Origin: Anaerolineales bacterium UBA3940
GTDB lineage: Bacteria; Chloroflexota; Anaerolineae; Aggregatilineales; UBA3940
Direction of reading: 5' to 3'
Assembly (NCBI GenBank): GCA_002385675.1
Contig: DGDY01000292.1
Coordinates: 1-19,440, forward strand
DNA length: 19,440 nucleotides
A model generated the notes under the pieces. The model saw nothing but the letters and a program-made list of their open reading frames with translations, had not been told where the DNA came from and searched no databases. Made by a program: the position numbers and the translations under genes. Within the stretch, counting starts at the first letter, position 1. Each line of letters opens with the position of its first letter. Positions 7,968 to 15,520 of the stretch are shown in pieces.

Positions 7968-8510
7968 CTAATCGTCGTTGTCGTCCCCTTCCAGATCGTC
8001 GAGGTTCAGCTTGCTGAGAAAATCCGAGAAGGCGCTGAGATCGGCCTCTTCCGTCAGATCATCGGAGAGCCCCTCGTCCGCCTCGCTCTCGAACTCAGTG
8101 GAGACCTCTTCCTCCGGCTCGATGGCAGCGCGGTCCATCACCGCATCGGCGACATAGATCGGGACGTGCAGGCGTACACCCAGCGCGATGGCATCGCTGG
8201 GCCGGGCGTCGATTTCAATCTGGCCGTTCTCCGTCTGGATGACCACCCGGGCAAAGAAGATATCGTTGCGCAGGTCGTTGACGACAATGCGCTCCACCGT
8301 ACCGCCAAGCTCAAGGATGACGGTTTTCAACAGGTCATGGGTGAGCGGGCGAGTGACGGGCACACCCTGAAGCTCAACGCGGATTGCCTCCGCCTCAAAT
8401 GCGCCGATCCAGATCGGCAGGTACCGGTCGGAATTGACGTCTTTAAGCACCACCACGCGGTCCTGCGACATTAGGCTTACGCGAATGCTGTCGATCTCTA
8501 CCCTGACCAT
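7968..8510 (-). CDS. DUF151 / bifunctional nuclease (BFN) family protein
   Basis: 180 residues. The N-terminal 125 residues match the BFN/DUF151 fold, including the hallmark IDARPSDAIAL (about 100-110) followed by HVPIYVAD. Plant and bacterial relatives have been described as bifunctional DNase/RNase or as stress proteins; activity here is inferred from family only. Residues about 130-180 form a strongly acidic, probably disordered tail. The start is ATG 8508-8510, preceded by a G-rich ribosome binding site (GGCGGGGG). The frame is open further upstream (to 8600), but that extension is unlike the family and crosses the promoter leader. The gene lies upstream of dnaB on the same strand. Confidence 0.85.
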   Translation of the reverse strand: MVRVEIDSIRVSLMSQDRVVVLKDVNSDRYLPIWIGAFEAEAIRVELQGVPVTRPLTHDLLKTVILELGGTVERIVVNDLRNDIFFARVVIQTENGQIEIDARPSDAIALGVRLHVPIYVADAVMDRAAIEPEEEVSTEFESEADEGLSDDLTEEADLSAFSDFLSKLNLDDLEGDDNDD

Positions 8511-8602
8511 GTTTACCCCCGCCACCCCCGTACCGGTGGCACTCAAACAAATTGCATGCAAGGCCCAACGCGTGGTTGGAGTCCGCGCTTGCACGGACAT
8601 TC
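8511..8602 (-). promoter_or_regulatory. Structured 5' leader of the DUF151 gene
   Basis: The predicted leader contains GTCCG...CGGAC and, just before the ribosome binding site, GCCACC-GGTACGGG-GGTGGC (about 8524-8543 on the plus strand). The second stem abuts the G-rich ribosome binding site and could affect its access. No known riboswitch class is recognised. Confidence 0.35.
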
Positions 8603-8608
8603 GAGAAG

Positions 8609-8639
8609 ATTATACCACAGGGTCTATACATAATCGCAA
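8609..8639 (-). promoter_or_regulatory. Extended -10 promoter for the DUF151 gene
   Basis: On the minus strand, TGGTATAAT (8617-8609) is a perfect TATAAT with the extended TG motif. TTGCGA (8639-8634) lies 19 bp upstream as a weak -35. Predicted transcription start is about 8602, giving a leader of about 90 nt before the ATG at 8510. Confidence 0.7.
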
Positions 8640-8678
8640 GCACACTCAAGTCGGGTGTGTCGCCGCCCGGCGCAGCAC

Positions 8679-9251
8679 TCAACTCTGGCTGCAGCCCAGC
8701 CCGTCAAGGTAGGCTGCGAGCGCCCGGCGGAAGCTCTCGTCGCGATCCAGCGACAGCTTGAAGCCTTCCGCCGCCTCCAGCGTGGCGAAGCCGTGCAGCA
8801 GCGCACGGAAGCCACGCACCGCGTGCAGCGCGTCGTCGCCATGCAGCCCAACCGACGCCAGCACCAGCAGCAGCATGTGCAGCAGTTCATCCCCCAGCGC
8901 AGCAAGCGCCTCCTCGCCGGGGTCGGGCGCGCGTAAGGTCAGCGGGTAAATGCCGGGATGTTCTCTGGCGAACCGGCGGTATGCATCCGCCATCGCGACG
9001 AGCGCTTCCCGCCCGGCAAGGCCCGCAGCCGCCGCCCGCAGCCGCTCAATAAGCTGTCGCAAGCCGTACATGGCAAGGGCCTGATGCAGGTCCTCCAGCC
9101 CCTCCACATGATTATACAGCGAGGGCGTGCGCACCCCGAGGTCGGCGGCAAGCACCGTGAGCGTCACCTCGTCCAGCGCGCCCGCCTTATCGGCCATCTG
9201 CGCCGCCCGCTCAACGACGATCTCACGCGTAAGCCAGCGACGCTTAGCCAT
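8679..9251 (-). CDS. TetR/AcrR-family transcriptional regulator (WHG-type C-terminal domain)
   Basis: 190 residues. The N-terminal helix-turn-helix is at about 30-50 (VLAADLGVRTPSLYNHV), followed by an all-helical ligand domain with AVRGFRALLHGFATLEAAEGF (about 144-164), typical of the TetR C-terminal WHG/TetR_C_33 group. The start is ATG 9249-9251; the longer open frame reads only arginine-rich shadow sequence. It overlaps the end of the hydrolase gene by 8 bases (ATGGCTAA), so the two are translationally coupled. By analogy with TetR operons it probably represses its own promoter near 9980. The ligand is unknown. Confidence 0.9.
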   Translation of the reverse strand: MAKRRWLTREIVVERAAQMADKAGALDEVTLTVLAADLGVRTPSLYNHVEGLEDLHQALAMYGLRQLIERLRAAAAGLAGREALVAMADAYRRFAREHPGIYPLTLRAPDPGEEALAALGDELLHMLLLVLASVGLHGDDALHAVRGFRALLHGFATLEAAEGFKLSLDRDESFRRALAAYLDGLGCSQS

Positions 9252-9945
9252 GGACCCTCTCCTCCGCCGCCGCAATCGCCCGATCCATCTGCGCGAGCGG
9301 GTTTTCCAGCACCGGGCCGTGCCCGACGGCCAGCCGGGCCGGTTCAAGCTGCCGCAGCGCCACCGCCGACTCCAGCGCAGTGGGCAGATGCCACGTTGCC
9401 ATGCCGGGGAACGGGAAGAGCAGCCGGATCACCCCCGCGACCGCAACCCCGCCCTGCGTCTGGAAGGCGTCCCCGGCGATCAGCGTGCCGTCACGCTCAT
9501 CGTAGAAGGCCACATGGTCGGGCGAGTGTCCCGGCGACGCGACGACGCGCAGCGAGCCTACGTAGTCGCCGGGCTGGATCAGGCGGGTGGCCTGCGTGCT
9601 GCGCTGGACAAACCCGCCCCGGAGCTTCGCCTTCGGCTCGCCGGGCACCAGCGTGACGTTCCCTCGGAGAAACTCGGCGGTGCGCGGCGTGAAGGCGACC
9701 TCGACGCCGGGCAAGCGCGCCACAACCTCGTCGAGCGAGCCGACGTGATCGGTGTGGGCATGGGTGAGCGCCACGCGGGTAATGGGCAGCCCGATGCTGC
9801 TCGCCGCCCGGAGGATGTCATCTGCGCTACCCTGAAGCCCCGTATCGATGAGTGTCAGGCCGTCATTCTCGCGTATAAGGTAGCAGTTGAAGGCTAATAG
9901 CCGCGTAAGCTGCCAGGGATTTGTACCGTGCTGTGTGATCTTCAT
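9244..9945 (-). CDS. MBL-fold metallo-hydrolase
   Basis: 233-residue metallo-beta-lactamase-fold hydrolase with all metal ligands visible: THAHTDH (H62, H64, D66, H67), PGHSPDH (H140), AGDAF (D159) and VGHGP (H209). This set is typical of glyoxalase II-like and lactonase-like members, which bind two metal ions; the substrate cannot be assigned. No signal peptide, so cytoplasmic. The start is ATG 9943-9945 (MKITQHG), about 27 bp downstream of the predicted transcription start; sequence before it is promoter. It is the first gene of a two-gene operon with the overlapping TetR gene. The substrate or product of this enzyme may be the regulator's signal (inference). Confidence 0.92.
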   Translation of the reverse strand: MKITQHGTNPWQLTRLLAFNCYLIRENDGLTLIDTGLQGSADDILRAASSIGLPITRVALTHAHTDHVGSLDEVVARLPGVEVAFTPRTAEFLRGNVTLVPGEPKAKLRGGFVQRSTQATRLIQPGDYVGSLRVVASPGHSPDHVAFYDERDGTLIAGDAFQTQGGVAVAGVIRLLFPFPGMATWHLPTALESAVALRQLEPARLAVGHGPVLENPLAQMDRAIAAAEERVHG

Positions 9946-9963
9946 CGCTTGTCCCCTCACATT

Positions 9964-10002
9964 AACTAATCTAGTTAGTTTATAAACTATAAACATTAGT
10001 TT
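9964..10002. promoter_or_regulatory. Candidate TetR operator palindromes overlapping the promoter
   Basis: AACTAA-TCTAG-TTAGTT (9964-9980) is an inverted repeat touching the -10 and start region. AGTTTATAAACT (9977-9988) is a perfect 12-bp palindrome across the -10. AAACTA...TAGTTT (9984-9989/9997-10002) spans the spacer and the -35 edge. The shared half-word is ACTAA/TTAGT. Binding by the adjacent TetR protein is inferred from position. Confidence 0.6.
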
Positions 10003-10007
10003 GTCAA
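9979..10007 (-). promoter_or_regulatory. Near-consensus sigma70 promoter for the MBL-tetR operon
   Basis: Minus strand TTGACA (10007-10002), 17-bp spacer, TATAAA (9984-9979). It is set in a strikingly AT-rich stretch of an otherwise GC-rich window, just upstream of the ATG at 9945. Confidence 0.85.
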
Positions 10008-10020
10008 ACGGAACCGCGGA

Positions 10021-10109
10021 AAACGCGGAATGACAGAAGGCATGGAGGGAGCGCTTGCGCGGTATGCGTCCCATCCACGCCCTCCGTGCTTTTCGTGTCA
10101 CCCGCGTTT
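10021..10109. repeat. Long imperfect inverted repeat upstream of the DUF503 gene
   Basis: The left arm begins AAACGCGGAATGACAG (10021) and the right arm ends TGTCACCCGCGTTT (10096-10109). Arms of about 30 bases pair with a few mismatches (AAACGCGG / TGACA / GGAGGG blocks are conserved), with GAGCGCTTGCGC in the centre. It separates the divergent MBL operon and the DUF503 gene. It may be a dispersed palindromic repeat; no gene is seen. Confidence 0.55.
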
Positions 10110-10124
10110 CACGGCCAACTATGG

Positions 10125-10137
10125 TAAAATGACCAAC
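10125..10137 (+). promoter_or_regulatory. -10 element placing the DUF503 transcript start at its ATG
   Basis: TAAAAT (10125-10130) is followed by 7 bases and then the ATG at 10138. There is no ribosome binding site and no good -35, consistent with a leaderless mRNA. This is inferred from spacing only. Confidence 0.35.
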
Positions 10138-10428
10138 ATGGTCGTCGGTACGAGTATTATCGAGTTGAACCTGCCGGGCGTGCAGTCGCTCAAGCAGAAG
10201 CGCAGCGTGCTCAAGGGCCTGATCGCCCGGCTGCACAAGACCTTCAACGTCTCGTGCGGGGAGGTCGCGCTGCACGATGCGTGGCAGTCGGCGGCGATAG
10301 GCGTGGCCGTCGTCTCGACCTCCGCCGCGCACGCCGAGAACGTGCTGCAGAACGTCGTCATCTGGATCGAGCACAACCGGCCTGACCTGATCGTCGTGGA
10401 CGAGACGCTGGAGATCGTGCCCTTCTGA
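10138..10428 (+). CDS. DUF503 (YlxP-like) family protein
   Basis: Small protein of 96 residues matching DUF503 along its length: the N-terminal strand, then LPGVQSLKQKRSVLKGLIARLHKTFNVS, then a strand containing GVAVVSTSAAHAENVLQNVV. Related proteins often sit near ribosome-assembly genes, but the biochemical role is not established. I start at ATG 10138 because the family begins MxVG; an in-frame ATG at 10129 would add three residues but overlaps the -10 element. Codons upstream of that lie in the inverted repeat and are unlikely to be translated. It is the first gene of a plus-strand group with the DUF4230 gene (63 bp downstream) and ligA. Confidence 0.88.
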   Translation: MVVGTSIIELNLPGVQSLKQKRSVLKGLIARLHKTFNVSCGEVALHDAWQSAAIGVAVVSTSAAHAENVLQNVVIWIEHNRPDLIVVDETLEIVPF

Positions 10429-10491
10429 GGCAGGGGCATGGTTTTCGCCGCCTTGTCTGCCCGTTACTGGTACACTGAACAGGAGCTTGAG

Positions 10492-11220
10492 ATGGATAAC
10501 CAACCGCCAAGACGACCCCAACGCGAGCAGCGTGACCGGGGCAGCCGCCTGCTGACCGGCCTGATCCTGCTCGCTCTGCTGGCCTGTGGTCTGGTCATTG
10601 CGTATCTCGTGTGGGACACCGTGCAGGGCATCAGGCGCCCCTTCACCCAACTACCCGCCGAGATCGGCGAGGAGATCGACCAGCTCATCAACCCGACCCC
10701 GACCATCATCGCCGACCCCGCGACCGTCATCCGGCAGGTGCGAACGCTCGCCCGGCTGGAAACGTCGTCCTACACCGTCCAGAAGGTCATCACCGCTGAG
10801 AGCGGCGATGGGCCGCTCGGCTTCCTGTTCCGTGACCGCCTGCTGCTCGTCGCCACCGGGCAGGTGATCGCCGGGGTGGATCTGCACCGCATGCAGGAAT
10901 CGGATGTGCAGGTGGTCGATACCACCGTCTACATCACCATGCCCGCCGCCGAGATTTTTGTGGCCACGCTGGACAACGACGAGACGTACGTCTACGACCG
11001 CGAGACGGGCGTACTGGCCCGCCAGCAGGTTGATCTCGAAACGCTGGCCCGGCAGGAGGCCGAGCGCGAGATCCTCGCCGCCGCGCTGGAGGACGGCATC
11101 CTCACCATGGCACAGGAGAACGCCAACAACTACATCGAGAGCCTGATGCTGGGCCTGGGCTTTGAGGAGGTCGTCTTCATCCAGGCGACGCCCGCTCCTG
11201 ACCAAAACCTGGGAGAATAG
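10492..11220 (+). CDS. Membrane-anchored DUF4230-family protein
   Basis: 242 residues. A short basic, Pro-rich N-terminus is followed by one membrane helix (about 19-41, LLTGLILLALLACGLVIAYLVW), then a soluble region with the DUF4230 pattern: LARLETSSYTVQKVI (about 84-98), GFLFRDRLLLVATGQVIAGVDL, and repeated strands. The C-terminal helices carry many acidic residues. By topology the soluble part is probably outside the membrane. Function of the family is unknown. The start is ATG 10492, with AGGAG at 10481-10485 (6-base spacing); the frame is open from 10438 but that extension lacks such a site. The stop is 5 bp before ligA, so the two are probably cotranscribed, though no functional link is evident. 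Confidence 0.85.
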   Translation: MDNQPPRRPQREQRDRGSRLLTGLILLALLACGLVIAYLVWDTVQGIRRPFTQLPAEIGEEIDQLINPTPTIIADPATVIRQVRTLARLETSSYTVQKVITAESGDGPLGFLFRDRLLLVATGQVIAGVDLHRMQESDVQVVDTTVYITMPAAEIFVATLDNDETYVYDRETGVLARQQVDLETLARQEAEREILAAALEDGILTMAQENANNYIESLMLGLGFEEVVFIQATPAPDQNLGE

Positions 11221-11225
11221 CCAGC

Positions 11226-13268
11226 ATGAGCACCGTCGAAGAGAACGCCCTCGAGCGGGCCGCCGAACGCGCTGCCGCGCTCCGCGAGGAGATCAACTAC
11301 CACAACTACCGCTACCACGTGCTCGACGCCCCGGTTATCACCGACGCCGAGTATGATGCGCTGCTCAACGAGCTGCGCCAGCTTGAGGCGGAATACCCGG
11401 AACTGATCACGCCCGACTCGCCCACACAGCGCGTCGGCGGCGAGCCGCGCAGCGACCTGCCGAAGGTGCGGCATGCCGCGCCCGTGCTCAGCTTGAGCAA
11501 CGCGTTCAACGCGGACGACCTGCGCGCCTGGCGGCAGCGTATCGGGCGGCTGCTGCCCGCCGACGTCGAGTTAAGCTATGTCGTCGAGCCCAAGCTGGAC
11601 GGCCTCTCCGTCGTGCTGACGTACGAGAACGGGGTGTTCACGCTCGGCGCAACGCGCGGCAACGGGATCATCGGTGAGGACGTCACGCCGAACCTGCGCA
11701 CGGTCCGCAAGCTGCCGCTACGCATCCCCGCCGACCCGGACGGGCCGCCCGCCCCGCCCCGGCTGGTGGTGCGCGGCGAGGTCTTCTTCCGCCTCCCCAG
11801 CTTCGAACGGCTGAACCGGCAGCGGATCGAGGAAGGCAAGGCGCCGCTGATGAACCCGCGCAACGCGGCGGCAGGCTCGCTGCGGCAGCTTGACCCTAAC
11901 GTCACCGCCTCGCGCCCGCTGGAGCTGGCCTGCTACCAGATCCTCGACGGCGAGGGCGACGACCTGCCCACGACGCAGTGGGACGTGCTGCATTACCTGA
12001 AGGGGCTGGGCTTCCCGGTGATGCTGGACACCTCGCGGCTCTTCGACGACTTCGAGGAGATGGTCGAGTACATCACCGGCTTTGAGAGCAAGCGCGCCGA
12101 ACTGGACTACGAGATCGACGGGCTGGTCGTCAAGATCAACGACCTCGCCACGCAGGCGCGGCTGGGCGTGGTCGGCAAGGACCCGCGCGGCATGACGGCC
12201 TACAAATACCCGGCGCAGGAGCGCACGACCAAACTGCTCCGCGTGGATGCCAATGTCGGGCGCACCGGCGTGTTGACCCCCTTCGCGGTGCTGGAGCCGG
12301 TCGAGATCGGCGGGGTGATCGTCCGCCTGGCGACTCTGCACAACTACGACGACATCGCCGCGAAGGACATCCGCGTGGGCGACACCGTGATCGTGAAGCG
12401 CTCCGGCGAGGTCATCCCCTACGTCGTCGGCCCGGTGGCGGACCTGCGTGACGGCACCGAGCAAGTCGTGCCACCGCCGGAGGTCTGCCCGGCCTGCAAC
12501 ACGCCGGTGGTCCGCACCGAGGGCGAGGTTGCCTACTACTGCCCCAACCCGGAGTGCCCGGCGAAGCTGGTGCGCGGCGTCGAGTACTGGGCCTCGCGCG
12601 GGGCGATGGACATTGAAGGGCTGGGCGAGCGCATCGCCGCACAGCTTGTACACGCGGGGCTGGTTCACAACGTCGCCGACCTGTACTTCCTGAAGAAGGA
12701 AGACCTCATGGGGCTGGAGGGGTTCGGCGAGAAGAAGGCCGAAAAACTGATTAAGGCCATCGACGAGAGCCGCACCCGCCCCCTGACGCGCATCCTGACG
12801 GCGCTGGGGATCCCCAGCGTGGGCAGCACTGTAGCCGAGCTGGTGCTGGAGCACTTCCCAACGCTCGAAGCGATCATGAACGCCACGCAGGAGGAACTCC
12901 AGTCCATTCCCGGCCTGGGGCCGCACACAGCGAGCGCCATCACCGGCTTCTTCGAGGAGCCGCGCAACCGGGAGCTCGTCGAGCGGCTGCGTGAGGGCGG
13001 CGTGAACCTCCAGCCGGAGGAGAAGGTGCTGGCCTCCGAGAAGCTGGCAGGGCTGACGTTCGTGCTGACCGGCACGCTGCCCACCCTGACGCGGGAGGAG
13101 GCGACCGAGCTAATCGAGAGCCACGGCGGGCGCGTGACGAGCAGCGTCAGCAGCAAGACCAGCTACGTGCTCGCGGGCGAGAACCCCGGTAGCAAGCTCG
13201 CCAAAGCGCAGAAGCTGGGCGTGCCGATCATCGACGAGGCGGCCCTGCGGGAGATGATTGGGGAGTAG
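11226..13268 (+). CDS. ligA: NAD+-dependent DNA ligase LigA
   Basis: Seals nicks between Okazaki fragments and in repair, using NAD+. The 680-residue chain has the full bacterial architecture: domain Ia (about 1-75, with [19 protein letters not shown]), adenylation domain with the nucleophilic lysine in EPKLDG (K123) and [14 protein letters not shown] fold, a four-cysteine zinc finger (CPAC...CPNPEC, about 421-445), helix-hairpin-helix repeats ([25 protein letters not shown]) and a C-terminal BRCT domain (about 600-680, [20 protein letters not shown]). Length and motifs are normal. The ATG at 11226 is 5 bp after the DUF4230 stop, with GGGAG just upstream. A long hairpin begins 22 bp after its stop. 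Confidence 0.97.
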   Translation: MSTVEENALERAAERAAALREEINYHNYRYHVLDAPVITDAEYDALLNELRQLEAEYPELITPDSPTQRVGGEPRSDLPKVRHAAPVLSLSNAFNADDLRAWRQRIGRLLPADVELSYVVEPKLDGLSVVLTYENGVFTLGATRGNGIIGEDVTPNLRTVRKLPLRIPADPDGPPAPPRLVVRGEVFFRLPSFERLNRQRIEEGKAPLMNPRNAAAGSLRQLDPNVTASRPLELACYQILDGEGDDLPTTQWDVLHYLKGLGFPVMLDTSRLFDDFEEMVEYITGFESKRAELDYEIDGLVVKINDLATQARLGVVGKDPRGMTAYKYPAQERTTKLLRVDANVGRTGVLTPFAVLEPVEIGGVIVRLATLHNYDDIAAKDIRVGDTVIVKRSGEVIPYVVGPVADLRDGTEQVVPPPEVCPACNTPVVRTEGEVAYYCPNPECPAKLVRGVEYWASRGAMDIEGLGERIAAQLVHAGLVHNVADLYFLKKEDLMGLEGFGEKKAEKLIKAIDESRTRPLTRILTALGIPSVGSTVAELVLEHFPTLEAIMNATQEELQSIPGLGPHTASAITGFFEEPRNRELVERLREGGVNLQPEEKVLASEKLAGLTFVLTGTLPTLTREEATELIESHGGRVTSSVSSKTSYVLAGENPGSKLAKAQKLGVPIIDEAALREMIGE

Positions 13269-13290
13269 CGAGAGCGAGAAACAGACCGGT

Positions 13291-13347
13291 AGGGGCAAGT
13301 CTATTGATGCGGTCGGTGCGGAGCATCGCGCATCACGACTTGCCCCC
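13291..13347. terminator. 57-nt nested hairpin after ligA
   Basis: Outer arms GGGGCAAGT / ACTTGCCCC (about 13292-13300 and 13338-13346), inner arms GATGCG (13306-13311) / CGCATC (13329-13334), innermost CGGTGC-GGA-GCATCG (13314-13328, one G-T pair). It begins with the GTAGGGGC word. There is no T run, so it may be a repeat that happens to end or stabilise the ligA transcript. Confidence 0.55.
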
Positions 13348-13350
13348 CTC

Positions 13351-13480
13351 ACCCCCTCTGAGGTTGCTTCGCAACCCCATCTCCCCCTATCAGGGGGCGA
13401 TTGGTAACGGGACAAAACAAACTGCCCCCTAGCAGGGGGAAGTGGCGGCGCTTGCGGAGCGAGCGGCGCCGAAGGGGGTG
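13351..13480. repeat. Cluster of palindromic intergenic repeats
   Basis: The 335-bp stretch 13269-13603 has no supportable gene. Inside it are GGTTGC-TTC-GCAACC (13362-13376), a CCCCCTA/AGGGGG hairpin (about 13383-13397) followed by CGATTGG, CCCCCT-AGC-AGGGGG (13425-13439), and a 12-pair stem with one mismatch and a GGA loop (13444-13470) that ends in CGCCGAAGGGGGT (13467-13479). That last 13-mer is identical at 16603-16615, and AGGGGGCGAT(T)GG is shared with 4249-4260, so these are members of a dispersed family. Confidence 0.7.
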
Positions 13481-13534
13481 GAAGGCCAGCCACAACACTC
13501 CGCACCAACACTTCCCGCCCGCTTAACTTGACAG

Positions 13535-13563
13535 CTATAGGGCGCAACACGCTGCGCCTCTAC
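13535..13563. repeat. Short palindrome upstream of the methyltransferase gene
   Basis: GGCGCA (13541-13546) ... TGCGCC (13553-13558), framed by TAGG and TCTA, resembling the TAGGGGC...GCCCCTA frame in degenerate form. TTGACA occurs at 13528-13533, but no matching -10 is found at normal spacing, so I do not call a promoter. Confidence 0.35.
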
Positions 13564-13603
13564 TCTGAGCGAAGAAGAAAGCTCTAAGCGAAACAGAGGC
13601 ACC

Positions 13604-14830
13604 ATGGCCAGAGCCGGTATTGTCATCCTGAAGCAGGGGCGCGAGAAGCCCGTCCTCCAGTATCATCCCTGGGTGTTCTCCGGCGCGATTGACTCCACGC
13701 GAACCAACCTGGAAGACGTCGAGCCGGGCGATATCGTCGAGGTACGCGATTACCGGGGCGGCTTCCTCGCGCGCGGCTACTGGAACCCGCGGTCGCAGAT
13801 CCGGGTGCGCATCCTGACCTGGGATCAGAACGACCTCATCGGCCCGGCGTGGTGGCGGGTGCGCATGGCGCGGGCCATCGCCGCACGGGAGGGCCTCGCC
13901 AGCCGGGGGGACACCGACGCCTACCGGCTGATCTTCGCTGAGAGCGACGGGCTGCCCGGCCTGATCGTCGACCGCTACGGCGACTACCTCGTCATCCAGT
14001 CGCTCACGCTCGGCATCGAAGTACGCAAGGACCAGATCGTTGAGGCGCTCGTCGGGCTGCTCAACCCGCGCGGCATCTACGAGCGCAGCGATGCGGATGT
14101 GCGCCATCTGGAGGGCCTGGGCGATACCGTCGGCCTGCTGTACGGCGAGATGCCGCCGGACTTCATCACCATCCGCGAGTGGGGGATGCAGTACCCCGTC
14201 ACGGTGATGGAAGGCCACAAGACCGGCTTCTACCTCGACCAGAAGCACACGCGGCACTGGCTGCTCCACGAGCCGACCATTGCCGGGCGCGACGTGCTCA
14301 ACTGCTTCAGCTACACCGGCAGCCTCAGCGCCTGCGCGGCGAAGAACGGCGCGGCGTCGATCACCAACGTGGACACATCCGGCCCGGCGCTGGAGATCGC
14401 GCAGGAGACGATGCGGCTCAACGGGCTGGAGCATGTGCCCGCCGAGTACATCAACGCGGATGTGTTTGAAACGCTGCGGGCGTTCCGCGAGGAGGAGCGC
14501 AGCTTCGACCTGATCATCCTCGACCCGCCCAAGTTCGCCCACACCGCCCAGCAGGTCGAGCGGGCTTCACGCGGGTACAAGGACATCAACTGGCTGGCCT
14601 TCCAGCTTCTGCGGCCCGGCGGCCTGCTGATGACGTACTCGTGCAGCGGGCACATCGACCCGGACCTGTTCCAGAAGATCGTGTTCGGTGCGAGCGTGGA
14701 CGCGGGCGTGCAGGCGCAGATCGTACACTGGTTCGCCCACCCGGAGGATCACCCGGTGTTGCTGGCCTTCCCGGAGGCTCGCTATCTCAAGGGGCTGGTC
14801 TGCCGCACGACGGCTTTCGGCTCGGCGTAG
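13604..14830 (+). CDS. RlmI-like class I rRNA large-subunit methyltransferase
   Basis: 408 residues. An N-terminal PUA RNA-binding domain (about 4-75, HPWVFSGAID and GDIVEVRDYRGGFLARGYWN), a middle domain with GFYLDQKHTR, then an S-adenosylmethionine-dependent Rossmann domain: motif I NCFSYTGSLSACAAKNG, motif IV LDPPKFA (D307), and YSCSGH with the candidate catalytic cysteine C347. This layout is that of RlmI (COG1092), which in E. coli makes 5-methylcytosine at 23S rRNA position 1962; the exact target here is inferred. The start ATG is preceded by AGAGG at 5-base spacing. It is convergent with the DUF2227 gene, only 14 bp away with no terminator between them. Confidence 0.92.
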   Translation: MARAGIVILKQGREKPVLQYHPWVFSGAIDSTRTNLEDVEPGDIVEVRDYRGGFLARGYWNPRSQIRVRILTWDQNDLIGPAWWRVRMARAIAAREGLASRGDTDAYRLIFAESDGLPGLIVDRYGDYLVIQSLTLGIEVRKDQIVEALVGLLNPRGIYERSDADVRHLEGLGDTVGLLYGEMPPDFITIREWGMQYPVTVMEGHKTGFYLDQKHTRHWLLHEPTIAGRDVLNCFSYTGSLSACAAKNGAASITNVDTSGPALEIAQETMRLNGLEHVPAEYINADVFETLRAFREEERSFDLIILDPPKFAHTAQQVERASRGYKDINWLAFQLLRPGGLLMTYSCSGHIDPDLFQKIVFGASVDAGVQAQIVHWFAHPEDHPVLLAFPEARYLKGLVCRTTAFGSA

Positions 14831-14844
14831 GCGGACGGGTGCGG

Positions 14845-15315
14845 TCAGAACTGGTCGAACAGCCAGTGCCCAACATCCGAAACGGCCAGGCCAAAGGCGA
14901 ATGACGCCCAGATTTCATAGGGCACGGTCAACAGGGCTTCAAGTATCTGCGCCCCGATGCCGAAGGCCACCTCCAGCCCCATCAGGGCCAGGAACAGGAT
15001 CACGCTGAGGTACAGCAGCCGCCCCGCCGTGCCGATAATTGGCCAGTGTGAGAGCGGGTGCCGGTGCGGGATGGCCTTCGCATAGGGCCACCACAGGACC
15101 ATCCACAGCCAGCCAAGCGCGGGGAACATCCGCAGAACGCGGGCCTCACTGCGCGTCCGGTTGGAGATGTCCAGGTCGGGGTCGATGAACAGCCCGACGA
15201 GACAGCCCGTCGCGGCGGCGAGCCCGGCTTCTGCCCCGCCGATTGAGTAGATGGCAAACCCCGTCGGGATGGTGAGGGCGAGCGTCACGGTTCCATGTGT
15301 ACGACCACTAGCCAT
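14845..15315 (-). CDS. DUF2227-family membrane metal-binding protein
   Basis: 156 residues, starting MASGRTHG, as the family does. Conserved potential metal ligands are H7, the FIDPDLD acidic cluster (D45, D47, D49), PHRHPLSHWP (H84, H86, H90) and SDVGHW (D147, H150), all distributed around hydrophobic helices (about 10-42, 65-80, 97-120, 127-148). In membrane topology and His/Asp pattern it resembles the YdjM-like metal-dependent hydrolases, but catalysis is unproven. The start at ATG 15313-15315 is chosen over the further open frame (to 15363), because the extension is not family-like. A TACAAT (15372-15367) lies 52 bp upstream. Confidence 0.85.
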   Translation of the reverse strand: MASGRTHGTVTLALTIPTGFAIYSIGGAEAGLAAATGCLVGLFIDPDLDISNRTRSEARVLRMFPALGWLWMVLWWPYAKAIPHRHPLSHWPIIGTAGRLLYLSVILFLALMGLEVAFGIGAQILEALLTVPYEIWASFAFGLAVSDVGHWLFDQF

Positions 15316-15366
15316 GTGCGATTCCCAATGCTGTGCGGGTGACATCACGTAGAGCAAGCCCACAAG

Positions 15367-15372
15367 ATTGTA
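15367..15372 (-). promoter_or_regulatory. Possible -10 box for the DUF2227 gene
   Basis: Minus-strand TACAAT, 51 bp before the start codon. No good -35 at 16-18 bp, so this is tentative. Confidence 0.35.
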
Positions 15373-15424
15373 GCGTCTTTAGGAACATCTGTGCTACCAA
15401 AATTTTTTGGGGGGAATGAGAGAG

Positions 15425-15458
15425 CCACGAAGTTTATTCGCGGCGTTTTTCTTCGTGG
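15425..15458. terminator. Hairpin downstream of the recombinase-like gene
   Basis: CCACGAAG (15425-15432) and CTTCGTGG (15451-15458) form an 8-bp stem with an 18-nt loop. It is flanked by T-rich sequence on the plus strand and the CCAAAATTTTTTGG run at 15397-15410. It lies 63 bp beyond the stop of the minus-strand recombinase-like gene and could end its transcript. Confidence 0.4.
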
Positions 15459-15520
15459 TGTTTTTGCAGATGCGGCCATCCACGTTGCGGGAGGGGCGTA
15501 AAGGTTGCGCCGGGGCGCGC

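Noticed and set aside
9946..10650. Upstream extension of the MBL hydrolase frame
   Set aside because: It would run across the promoter, the inverted repeat and the DUF503 gene; the family start is at 9945.
13528..13542. TTGACA followed by TATAGG as a promoter for the methyltransferase
   Set aside because: The two hexamers are only 3 bp apart, and no -10 occurs at 16-18 bp.
13110..13550. Minus-strand open frame across the ligA end and the following gap
   Set aside because: It lies in hairpin-rich repeats and antisense to the BRCT domain; the product is low-complexity.
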